A program made the translations under genes and the position numbers. 64,000 nucleotides of DNA from Fistularia commersonii (lineage: Eukaryota; Chordata; Actinopteri; Syngnathiformes; Fistulariidae): contig JBBMNZ010000027.1 of the NCBI GenBank assembly GCA_037954325.1, forward strand, positions 11,475,001 through 11,539,000. Reading direction: 5' to 3'. Shown one piece after another: positions 36,395-46,489 of the stretch. The notes beneath the pieces are model-generated. The model saw nothing but the letters and a program-made list of their open reading frames with translations. It made no database searches and was not told the origin of the DNA. The first letter of the stretch is position 1, and the number at the start of each line of letters is the position of its first letter.

Positions 36395-36560
36395 ATTCAT
36401 TATTCATTCATTTATTCAAATCTACACTGCTTATCTCACAACCAGGGTTGCAGGTGGGGCTGCAGCCTATTCCAGCCATCATGGGCCGATAATTTAGTCT
36501 CCAATGAACCTCCTGCATGTTTTTGGACTGTGGGAAGGAACCCGGAAAACCCGGAGGGAC
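36395..36560 (-). mobile_element. Partial SINE-like repeat
   Basis: An ATTCATTCATTATTCATTC tail, then CTGCTTATCTCACAACCAGG and AGCCTATTCCAGCC, with AACCTCCTGCATGTTTTTGG downstream, matches the inverted 3' half of the SINE-like copy at 32498. It runs into the CA microsatellite at 36563. Confidence 0.55.

Positions 36561-36561
<1 letters not shown>

Positions 36562-36607
<46 letters not shown>
36562..36607. repeat. (CA)n microsatellite
   Basis: About 22 perfect CA units next to a partial SINE-like repeat. Confidence 0.98.
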
Positions 36608-36609
<2 letters not shown>

Positions 36610-36814
36610 AGTGGACACTCACAAATAAAGCCTTCCTGCCAGAAACAAACCAAAGATCTTCTTGCTGTGAGGCGGGAGCGCAAACCACCACAACCCCTAC
36701 CCGTACATGTGTATTATATCCATTATTTTATTTATATCATATAGATATTATTGTTTTTGTTGTTGTTGTTATTATTATTAGCATCATTAGCATCATTATG
36801 CTTAGACCTTAAAA

Positions 36815-36995
36815 CACTTTATAGCCTTGACTTTGACACTTTGTAATTCTATTTGTATTTCTTATCCCCCCCCCCCTCTTTTTTACTGTTTATACAATTT
36901 CCTACTATTATTTATTATTGTTATGTTTTACTTGAAACTCTGGCACACAATTTACTTCAGGATAATAAAGTTGTTCTTATTCTTATTATTCTCAT
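36815..36995 (+). mobile_element. LINE 3' end (family C), plus orientation
   Basis: It reads CTTAAAACACTTTATAGCC, CTACTATTATTTATTATTG, CTTGAAACTCTGGCACACAA and AATAAAGTTGTTCTTATTC. It is the complement of the copies at 1485, 6522 and 16494. Confidence 0.7.
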
Positions 36996-37173
36996 TCATA
37001 CATCTAATGTTGAATTAATAGATTCCTTTCATTGCACAATCGTCCACCACATTTACAGATATATATTTGAATACTTTTGCCGACATGACGTAGAAGCACG
37101 TTTCTTATCCCAAATTATCCATTCCAGCCAATCAGCACGCTGCTTTCAAAGTGTCAACAGTGCCGCGTCTCAC

Positions 37174-37253
37174 CTCGGCCACGCGGTGCGTGGAGCTGAA
37201 GCGCGCGGCGTCTCCGGCGAGGACGCAGTGCTGATGGGTGCTGTTCAGGTCGT
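37174..37253 (-). CDS. fto: FTO coding exon 5 (iron/2OG ligands)
   Basis: This 80-bp exon encodes DDLNSTHQHCVLAGDAA and then RFSSTHRVAE. HQHC supplies the second iron histidine (human H307). RFSSTHR supplies the 2-oxoglutarate-binding residues corresponding to human R316, S318 and R322. It begins after CCACCAG and ends at GAG followed by GTGAGA. It is the most conserved exon of the gene in this window and alone is close to diagnostic for FTO. Confidence 0.96.
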
Positions 37254-40200
37254 CTGGTGGGGGAAAGAAATAAAAACGAAAATAAAAATAAATAAAAACA
37301 AGACACGAAAGCGCAGGCTTTTGAAACGCCCGACGATCAACGGAGCAGTAAAGAAAACCAACAAAAGAGAAGGCGAGAAGAAAAGAGAGCATCCGTCAGT
37401 AATCACGGCACCGAAATAGAAACGGGCGCTCGTGACCGATCCCGGCGTTTTAATTAATGATAATGAAGAATAAAAGGGAAACAACCGATCGCAAAGGGGG
37501 GAGCGGATGAAAACATGACAGCTAAATCACTCCGTCCACTCGGTCCGGCGGCGGCGCCGCTATAATTTTTAATTACCAAACAAAACCAGATCACGCTCAA
37601 TCTGTCAAGACGGGGAGAGCCATACCAACAAACATTTGTCCAATATCGCCGGGGCTTTACCGAGAGGCCTTACTGCTGTTTCCCGTGTATCCCTCCATGT
37701 GTTTCTTTGTGAGTATAGATGTTTCACAGCTCTGCCATTATTTGCCTCATACGCCAATAATTAATTTAGCGGCGACAGAGCTGTCATTCACAGCACATGT
37801 GCATATTTACACCCGCCTTCAGCAAGAGTACACCGGCTAATGCCCGTGATTTGAAAGTCAAACAGCCCAACGCTTTGGGAGAAAGATATTATTGTTTGGT
37901 GGGGGGAAACCAAAAAAAAAAAAAAAAAAAAAAAAAAGACGGCGACAAAGAAAACAACTCGCCGGTGTTTTCTTCACTCTGATGAGATTGTGAGGGATTA
38001 GGTCTCCGGGCAGAATTACTCTGCGTCTTTAAAACTGTTTATATCCAATAACAAATTATCTCCATCAATCTGCTCTTTTCTTGGCACGTCTGACGCGTCG
38101 CTGGGATCGGAGGGGCGGGACGGGGGGGAGGAGGGTCGAGGCAAACTCAATAACTGTAATAAGTATTTATCTTTCTTTCAACCCCTGTGCCTGCTGCCAC
38201 TTGTCCTCCTTTCTCAGAAAGCAGGCTTTTAAATATATTGGGTCAACTCTTTTCTCCGGTCCCCCGGTGCATTGGGAGCTGGAAATCTGATTATTGAACA
38301 GGCCCGGTGTCAAGACTTGCATTGTTCTTTTTTAACCACTGAAATTCCATTTGGGTGGAGATGATGGTGATTCAATTTGCCTCCAGCGACTCAGACATTA
38401 GCGGTTCAGAGGGGCCACCCGGCGACAAATGATGCAGAAAAGACATTACGGTGTCTGTGGTTAGACGCCACTGTAGTTTTCTTTTTTTTTTTTTTTTTTT
38501 TTTTTAATACCGCAAAACTACTTATCATACGTCGCCCGACGCCAAAACGCCGCCGCAATATATTTTAACACTCGGGGTTTATTGGCGTCCCCGCTCGCGC
38601 GAGTCACGGCCGTAGCGGAACGGCGGCAACCTTTAGCGTGTGCGTGTCGCGTTTGCAGGGGGTGCCAAGTGTTTAATTCAGGTAGACAGACAAAGCAACA
38701 GACGGCCGAGGCCGGCGTGAGACGCTATCGTGGAGCGGCAGTCGGCCTCTCAAGGGCGTGCTCACCAAGTGGAGCATAAATCCCCACTGATCCGCGACAG
38801 TCAAGTCCCATTAGAACGGTCTGCACAACAGCCCATCACTCTATTATCGCGGCTGGCCTGAAACTGACTGTTCTATTGTAAATCTCATCCAGCTAAAGGA
38901 GGTCGGCTTCAAGCCCTGTCAGAACGAATATTAGGTGCGGGCGTCGTCGCTCTCGGAAGAAAACGTCGCGGCTTCAAAGAGTCAACTTCAGGGAATTTGT
39001 TTAAAAAAAAAAAAAGGAAGGGAAAAAAAAAGGTTCTCCTTTCTGACTTGTAAAAAATGATCGGGGATGACACCTATTTGTGGCCAATTGAAAGACATCC
39101 AGGCCGGTCTGACAGTGGACTTTTTGATTTCCTTTATCCGATTCGGCGAATTCCTGGTTGACGCGCCAAATGAGGCATCGCTCCCTCGGCCAGCCGTGGT
39201 CTTATATTGTTTCCCAACAATTCTCATCGTCACTTCATCCGTTAGAGTTACCTTTTGGGGCGTCGCGCTCCAGATTCTGTCCTCCCCGTTGGTCGAAATT
39301 GAGGATTTTACGGTCTCTCCAACTTTCCGCTACGTTGAGATTAATGCGCTCGGGCTGGAGGCACGCGAGGAAAAGGCCGGTGGACATTTCTTCACCTATT
39401 CTTTGTTTTTGACATTTCATGGAGCGGCAGGCTAACAGAGATACTAATCAACTAATGGATCAATATTGAAAGTGAGCTTAGTCTAGGGCTGAAGCTATCA
39501 ATTATTTCACTAATCGTGGAATATGTCGATTATTCTGACGATTAATCGCATAAAAACATTGACATCTGCAGCTTGACGATGCTTCCTGTTCAGATTTTGC
39601 TGTTTGGGAAAATGTATTCCATTCCAAGAAAAAAACTCAGTGTACTGTGTTTTTTTTGTCAGTTTAGCTCATCATGGTCTGTTATTTAATAACATTTTTG
39701 CTGTTTCTGTCGCAGCACACCTTCACTTTGCTCCTCGCCTCCACGCTTTAGTAATGTTAGCATGTGAGCTAACTTAAGCTAACTTAAGCATAACGTGAAC
39801 TAGCAATACTGCATTAAACAATTTATCCAGGTCATAAGTTGAGTAATTTCAAATCAAATTACACCATGAATCGTTTCAACCGTAGCAAAAATAATAGCTG
39901 AGGCTTCTTTTTTTGTCAATGATACAAATAAAGTATAAGTAGCACATTCAGATGCCACATATGTATACACTAGTTACATTATTGCTAAAGTCCATTCACA
40001 TTCAGAGGCCAATATGATCATGATATGAATAAGATATTCATATCATGATCGTCTCCATAGTGTCCGTGACAGACCTCGTCCCTTTTCTTCGCTCTCTTCG
40101 ACCCGAAGCCTCGGCCGCGACGCAGACGAACGTCCTCGCTGACGGGGCTAAAAAGGAGGAAGGCGGAGGTGTCTGCGGCGGCCAAAACATTAAGTTAAGA

Positions 40201-40473
40201 TTTACACCCTCGCTGCTCTCCGTCGCTCCTCTCCGATAGAGACGTACTCAGCGGCGAGGCCAAACCTCTGTAATGCGCACAATTTCATGGAACTTTAGCC
40301 CCTAACACACACACACACACACACACACACAGGCTCAAGTTTTTTGCTTCCCCGTGAAAAGTTATTGGGACAAGAAACACTATAACAGAGAGCAAAAAAA
40401 AAAAATAACAATAAAATGTTTTATTCTGCAAACGCTGATATAGCTGTGTGTGTATTAAGAGATAATTTAGTAC
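37254..40473 (-). other. fto: FTO intron 4
   Basis: Contains long A or T runs (37911-37937, 38480-38505), a hAT-like MITE at about 39483-39930 and a CA microsatellite at 40301-40331. The stretch 38140-38300 is unique and AT-rich. No exon was seen. Confidence 0.75.
39483..39930. mobile_element. MITE with GATTAATCG palindromes (hAT-like)
   Basis: It starts CTAGGGCTGAAGCTATCAAT and continues with TATGTCGATTATTCTGACGA then TTAATCG. This matches the common fish MITE end made of alternating CGATTA/TAATCG blocks. The right end is uncertain. Noncoding. Confidence 0.5.
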
Positions 40474-40599
40474 CTCTCATGTAATAGCAGTCTCCGGACT
40501 CCAGCGGCAGCGTCAGGCCCGGCGTGTGGATGTCCCAGGCTACCTTGAGCCCGATTCTCCAGCACGCCCTCTCGCCGCTTCCTCCCTCGCCGCTCTCAC
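40474..40599 (-). CDS. fto: FTO coding exon 4 (jelly-roll strands)
   Basis: This 126-bp exon starts with two bases completing a glycine codon and ends with one base of the next codon, matching the phases of exons 3 and 5. It encodes a Gly/Glu-rich opening (ESGEGGSGER), then KVAWDIHTPGLTLPLESGD and CYYMR. This aligns with human [26 protein letters not shown]. The first tyrosine of CYY corresponds to human Y295, which contacts 2-oxoglutarate. The acidic Gly-rich opening replaces the acidic loop found at this place in mammals. Confidence 0.95.
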
Positions 40600-42758
40600 C
40601 TGTCGGACGCACACGGCCAGAACGCACTCCGTCATTCGCAGCTTCGCAGTAAAATGTTTTTTTCTTTTTTAATGAATTTCTTCGGACGAGTTTGTTTCCG
40701 TTGGGGTTAGAACTGACAGAATTACGCCGAAAACGTCAAAAAAAAAAAAAAAAGCCATAAAATAACGACGGTGGAGCCGATAGAAAAATTGACTATTACT
40801 CTCTGCAACCCATAAAAGAAAGTGGAGGGGCTGACAATTTGAATTTCTCTGAGGATAATTAAATCCATACCAGCCAAACAGTTGTGGTGAGCCGTGTCTC
40901 ATTTGTCTCCGGAATCTAAGCCCGGCAGCCGAGCGAAGATAATACGCGTTGCCGTGATTGTATTGGCTGTTAGCGCGGGATCTTTATGCCGCCATTATGC
41001 CGCGCGAGAGGAAATTGTCGGATAAAAGCCCCTTGATGTTGTTTAGTAAGTGTGTGAGTGTGTGTTATTGGACGGTATGTACGCCGCGGTATTCCTGTCT
41101 CGCCACCCGTTCCCTGTAACCACCTCCTCTGTTCTTGCCTCTCCCTCCATCCGTACATGGCAGACGGAGAAAACAGGATTTAACTTGGCTGGCCGACACC
41201 CTTCAAGCAAAATCAATACTAAAGTCTTTCTGGGCCTCTCTGCCCCACAGCTGCCTTTTCCTTTGCTCAGCACGGATAAATAGTAACTTAATTTCCAGCC
41301 ATTGTGCTCTGAGAGCCAGCTAATGACAGCATTCCCCAAGGCCTCCGGAATGGCGGAAGATCATCCTCCGTGCCGGAAAAAACTCAGCCGTGGCAGATTC
41401 CTTTGGATCAGCGCAGCTGGGAGAGAAAAAGGAAAAAAAAAAAAAAAAAAAAAAATCTTTTCCCGGTTTGAGCAAGGTGCCTTCAAAATGTTTAACCAAA
41501 GAAAAAAGCAGGTGTCGCTCCGTGTGCGAGATATTTTATGCGCTTTACTCGGGTAGGCGGGGGGGGGGGAATTTCCAGAAAAGCCACCTCTTTTGGGTTA
41601 AAGTGCAAAAAATTCCTCAAGGTAACAATTTCATTAGTCTGGTCCTGGGGATGGAGCCCAGCTTCAGACTTTCCTCTGCGAACGTCCGGGGGTGTCGGGG
41701 CGACTCGGGGCCCCCGAACGGGCGCAGCTGCTAAGCGCGGCAAGGTGTTATACCGCGGCGTTTGAAGCCCGTGTTCGCGGGGTCAGAGTTGAAATTGCCC
41801 AGAACAAATCATCCAAGCAGACCTCCAGAGCAGGTGTTTCCGCTTACGCGTCCCCTCCGAGGCGGAGGGGGGTCCGGCCGCGGCGGGGCGGTTGGCACCG
41901 CACCTGCGAGGCCAGACATGGACTCCAGACTCCTGCCTCTTCAACTTGGGCTGAACTTCATCTCCATCGGCGAGAGGAAACCCGACGTTCTTCTCTTTCC
42001 TCCGGCCTCGTAAAACGGTCTGGTGAGCGGACGTTCGGATGATATTTAAGACTCCTCCGGCGCGGTTTAACGGCGGGCTTTCGGCGTATCCGCGGCAATA
42101 ATGCGACGTCGCACGCAAAAGGGGAGCCGGGTCGGTCGCGAATGCCGTGTTTTGCGTTTGGCCCGGTCGCGCGCTGATGTACGACAGACTCGCTTCGATG
42201 ACAATTTTGTTCTTGAAAGCGAAAGTTCCCGTCTCAGACAGACAGACGCTCTATCGGCTCCATCAGCAGACGCTATCGGCTCTCGAGAGGGTGCGAATTC
42301 CGTGATTAGCAGACATCATATTATCCATACTGTAGAGTCTAGGAACACTTATCAAAGCGGGCGTCATTATTCCCTATCAGATAATTGCACATTGATCATT
42401 TCTCGGGGAAATGATTTAGATGAGATGCGGCGCGCGTGATAAGGACTGTTTGTTCGACGGCGCCACTGAGAGCTCGGATCCGAGCCTCTGTGATCTCCCC
42501 GGCGCGCGGCGAGCGATAAGGCTGTCAGTGGCAAGCCGGCGATGACATTTGCTAATGCCCTGACACTATCTGGGAGATGGATCTGATGCTCGCTTCACCG
42601 GGGGCCGCGGCGACGGCTGCCGCGGCGCCGCTGTAGGCCGCGCGATGCTAGCCGCGTCTGATCCGCAGCAGCGTCGCTGAGATAAGTTGATGGGTTATTG
42701 AAGTGAAAGAGAGGAGGGATCCCCAATTTCAAAGACGCCGGGGGGTCGGAGCGGTTAC
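40600..42758 (-). other. fto: FTO intron 3
   Basis: No repeat family was recognised apart from short A and G runs. The segment 41650-42120 is CpG-rich, and 42300-42560 is unique with AT-rich homeobox-like sites. No coding exon was seen. Confidence 0.7.
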
Positions 42759-43755
42759 CTTTGTCGTCGTGGCAGCTGTAGCTGTAGACGGCCACCGGCG
42801 AGTGGTTGATGAGGTTCTCATCGTGGTGCCATCCGACCGCCATCTTCCCCATGCCGTAGTACGGCTCCTCTTTGAGCTGGCCGGTCGCCGCCGGGTCCAT
42901 GTAGTTCAGCAAGGTGACGTTGAATTTGAAGGACCCGGAGTCGGCTCGCGGCGAGCCGGGACGGGAGCCGCTCTGCCCGCGCTCGCTCGCCTCTTTGCCC
43001 TCCACGTGGAAATCCAGCAGGCGGTGCTTGTGATGGGCCACCTGAGTTTCTTGCCCCGCGCTTTCCCTCTTGGCGCCGCCGACCGCCTCGGGCGCCCACG
43101 CCGGGGACTTCCCTCCGGCGGGTTTGTCCTGGGAGGATTCGCCCTCCTCGCTGCTGTGTTTGGACCCGGACTCCCACTCCCCTTCCCGTTTGGTCCCGGA
43201 GCATCCTTCATCGCTGTGTTTGGACTCCACGTCCCACTCTTCGCTGTGCTTGGACTCCGTGTCCACCTCCTCGCTCTGCCGGGACCCGGAGTCGCCTCCT
43301 TCGCTGTTCTTGGAGTCTTCGCTGTGCTTGGACTCCACGTCGCCTTCCTCGCTCTGTTTGGCCTCAAACTCTCCCACCTTCAGACACTGCGTCAGCCTGT
43401 CCCCCTCCTTCAGGTGAGAGATGTCGGCGCAAAAGAAGGCGTTGAGCTCCCACAAGGCTTTACAAGCGACCCTCAGATCCGGTTGGCAACAGTCTTGCCC
43501 CTTCGGGTCGCCGTCTTCGCTGTGCCACGGGATGGCAAAGAGTCTCGTGTCGAGATAGCGGTAGGTGTGGCCCGGCTCGCCCAGCAGAGCCCGCGACACG
43601 GCGGTGAAAACATCTCGGTCGCGGACGCGGACCAGATCCCGCAGGAGGCAGCCCTTCGTCCTCAGGGTGAGCAGAGCGGCTTGGACTCTGCAGTGGAGCT
43701 CGGCCGGCAGGGAGCAGGATCTCCTCAGGACCAGGCCCGAGTAGCTGGAGTCCCA
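42759..43755 (-). CDS. fto: FTO coding exon 3 (catalytic domain, expanded)
   Basis: This 997-bp exon encodes 332 codons plus one base. It starts WDSSYSGLVLRR after a CAG acceptor and ends SYSCHDDK before GTAACC. Visible functional residues include the HxD iron motif in GWHHDENL (human H231/D233, E234), N205 in FNVTLLNYMDP, the nucleobase-site arginine in AVSRALLG (human R96), and the TYRYL tyrosines (human Y106/Y108). The FTO-specific loop LKEEPYYGMGKM is intact. Compared with human the exon is about 120 codons longer. Almost all the excess lies between LNAFF and FNVTLL (exon residues about 126-275), where the human chain has a short variable loop. That insert is Ser/Glu/Lys/Gly-rich with imperfect repeats (ESKHSEE, SGSRQSEE). 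The reading frame is open throughout and both splice sites are consensus, so it looks functional. Confidence 0.97.
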
Positions 43756-44719
43756 CTGAGAAAACACAAATATTTCCGATGAAAATGATCACAAGCGGAC
43801 GGGGTCAATCACCCTGCTTCCACTACAACATACCAGGCGACCGACCTGTGAAACGATCGCTGAGGTTCTCTTGGATTTTTGTGTAAAATGCACACCGAGC
43901 CAACATCGCGCGAATAATGGTAATGGGAGTAAAATCACCTGTTCATTTTTTTGGCGACGAAAGCATTGATCTTTGTTTTTGGACCGTGTATCTTAGCAAG
44001 GCGACACAACAGCGAGAAGCTCCCTGGTTCTATTCCAACAAACTCTGTAGACTTTGCATGTTCCCGTATTGGAGACCTTGACTTCCCAAACGTTTGAATG
44101 AACGAGCGATATATCTTGTCGATACGTGTGGTCCTGCGATTGACCGGTGACCAATCCAGGGAGGAAGCCTGCCTGCCTCTCGGCCAATGACAGCTGGGAT
44201 AGGCGCCAGCCCCGCCGCAACTTAAACTGCAGGCAAGCAGTAGTTCATGAATGGATGGCTATCTTCACAGAAAATAGTGATTTAAACTATTATTGTGAAT
44301 TTTTGAAGGCCACTTTACACTGGACTTAAATATGGTTTATATTCTATATGTATCACTGTGTGAGTAACCAAGGCTTCCATCCTCCATCGGCCTCCACGCT
44401 CAATAAAGAGGGAGAGATGTCAGGAAAATGGAAGGACCCATTTGCTTTCGTTTTACAAAGATACATAATGTTGAATGGAAATAAAATGATGGCAAAACAT
44501 CACATACAGCTTCTCGTCTGCAGGTTATTTTTTCTTTTGTTTGACGTCCGTTTATCAGAAGCATCAGAGAAATCTTCCCGCAAAAATGCATTTAATGCTT
44601 TCAAAGGACTGATTTTTGTCATATATAAGTACCATGTGCTCACGTCTTCTCTCTATCGTCACCTTTTCCATTATTTCACTTAAAAGATTTGCCGTCATCA
44701 TGTTCTCTTCTTCACTCAC
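43756..44719 (-). other. fto: FTO intron 2
   Basis: A 964-bp intron. About 280 bp of it (43985-44262) is an old SINE-like copy; the rest is AT-rich unique sequence with no feature I can name. Confidence 0.85.
43985..44262 (+). mobile_element. tRNA-type SINE-like repeat, old copy
   Basis: A box B-like CTGGTTCTATTCCAACAA is followed by ACTTTGCATGTTCCCG, GGTCCTGCGATTGACCGGTG and GACAGCTGGGATAGGCGCCA, ending in GAATGGATGG. It is more diverged than the 32.5-kb copy. It lies in FTO intron 2, antisense to the gene. Confidence 0.6.
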
Positions 44720-44797
44720 CAGTTGTTGAAAGCCCTTATCTGAAGGTCCAAGGAATGGGATCTTCTGGTCTCCCAACTCCTGCAATAACCTCCGCTT
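44720..44797 (-). CDS. fto: FTO coding exon 2
   Basis: This 78-bp exon encodes 26 residues beginning KRRLLQELGDQ and ending DKGFQQL, matching the human segment that ends in EFYQQ just before exon 3. It follows a CAG acceptor and is followed by a GTGAGT donor; both ends are phase 0, so it joins cleanly to the tryptophan that opens exon 3. The basic KRR start is probably the end of the N-terminal basic stretch that acts as a nuclear localisation signal in human FTO. The upstream exon with the start codon was not identified. Confidence 0.9.
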
Positions 44798-46455
44798 CTG
44801 TGAAACACATCCAACATAACAATTTAAAAAATAGATATATATATTTCACTATCATGCCAATACCAACAATGCATTACTTATCAATGAGCAAGGTGAATTG
44901 TTACAGTTCAACAGTGTGCATCGGTGCATTTACAAGAATACACAGTCACGCCAAAGTTACTCGTGCAGTTAAGATGGCCGGGAGATTCCGGCTGGCGGTT
45001 AATCATTCAAACACGCTGACGCCTTCGAAACACTGCGCCGCAAATTTTCATTAATATCTCCCATTTCTTTTTTTTTTTTATGATGTTGTTTGAAAATGCC
45101 CTCGCAGATCTGTGTCTATAGAAAAACAAAAACAACAAGAAACCTGGATGAAATAGACCGTCCCGCCAAAATCGCCCGTCCAGACCCCAAAGATGGCTGC
45201 ATCCAATTCGGCATGTACAATAAAACCCAAAAAAAGGAACCTGACAACTCTTCCCCCTACAGTTTGGCGAATTTTACCTCCAGGCCTGGAGCTTTACCTT
45301 GGGCTAAACAACGCAACACCTGCCGACAGTTTTCTTAAAGGATGCGCGTGCGAGCGTACAAGCGCCTCCGAGTTATTCAAACAAACAAAAACAGACTTAC
45401 AGGCGGATTCCAAACCTAAAAAAAAAAAAAAAAAAAAAAAAAACAAACAACATGAACTATTCATGGCCAAACTGCACTCAAAGGCTGCTGGGAGATAAAC
45501 TGACAACCTGACACGTTCATCTGTGTCAAATTCCAACTCGTGGCAAAAGCTGCAGATATCAAGGTGAAGCTGTGTGTGTGTGTGTGTGTGTGCGCATTAA
45601 TCTGTGTGTCTCCGCGGTGTGTGTTGGTACTGATGGTATCCTGGCAGTCATCTATGGCAGAAGTGTGTGTGTTTGTGTGACACCATTGTTCAGTCCCGCC
45701 AACACCACTGTACCGCAGAGGCACAAAGCGTGACTTCATATATTTTAAGTGTGTGCGAGTGTTAAAATCTACACACACACACACACGCCCGTCCTGAATA
45801 AACGTGCAGCCTGGAAAGCAGACGTTACGCCTCGACCCCGATCACACAGCGCCGGGGCCGTCGCACACGCGTGCCAAATACATCGAGCCGCTCCGAAATT
45901 CCAAAGTCACAAAGTCACCGCGGGCCGGCTCTCGGCGCATCAGTAAGCCGCTGTGTCTTCCTAGCCGCACCTGATTCCAGCAGCAGCAAAAAAAAAAAAA
46001 AAAAAACACTAAATAAAAATATAAAAAAAATCCGTGTTTCCACTCAGACCCGGGAAACGAGATTACCAATCCCGTAATAACGCAGATGCTTCACGGTAGC
46101 CATGCCGACCGTCTGCGCTGAGTGATATATCTGATGTTTTTTTGTTTTTTTTTTCTTTTTTTTTTTTTATTAATCTCTCCCTTCCTTGATGGGATTATCC
46201 CCTCAGCCGGACTGTTTATCACAGAAAAACATATTAGGTAGAATAGAACTCAATTGGTTTGCTTTGATCGTGGCCTATAAGAGATATCACATATTTTGTA
46301 CCCGCGCATTTATTAATTTAATTTATTTCCCATCTGTGACACTTCAATGGACACTTTCTTCAAAGTCCTTCTTTCAGAGTAGATTAATGTCCGCCGCTTA
46401 GCATCAGTCGCTGAAAATAGCCAGATAACTCCACTAGTGCGGGGATGGAAAAAAG

Positions 46456-46489
<34 letters not shown>

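Larger units (their letters stand above)
35356..37173 (-). other. fto: FTO intron 5
   Basis: Almost entirely repeat-derived: a hAT-type MITE, a degenerate RTE-like LINE fragment, a partial SINE-like copy, a long CA microsatellite and a LINE 3' end. No exon was seen between them. Confidence 0.8.
6337..44797 (-). other. fto: fto gene, coding exons 2 to 8 (partial gene)
   Basis: The span holds seven exons on the minus strand that splice in frame into about 556 codons aligning with human FTO from about residue 16 to about 454. FTO is a nuclear Fe(II)/2-oxoglutarate dioxygenase that removes methyl groups from m6A and m6Am in RNA. Every junction seen has GT-AG borders and matching phase. Intron sizes, 5' to 3', are 964, 2159, 3220, 1818, 7085 and 21545 bp, so the gene expands strongly toward its 3' end. 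Exon 1 (the short N-terminal exon, about 15 residues in human) and the final exon were not found; the former should lie right of 44797 and the latter left of 1. Identity rests on exon structure, conserved motifs and near-identical exon lengths; confidence is high. Confidence 0.95.

Noticed and set aside
42906..43367. Other minus-strand frames over the repeat part of exon 3
   Set aside because: Alternative frames of the same repeat; they lack the FTO motifs and splice sites in register.
42703..43782. 359-codon open frame on the plus strand
   Set aside because: It is the exact antisense of FTO exon 3, kept open by the GC-rich, repeat-encoding sequence. It has no family features, and the minus frame carries all conserved FTO residues.
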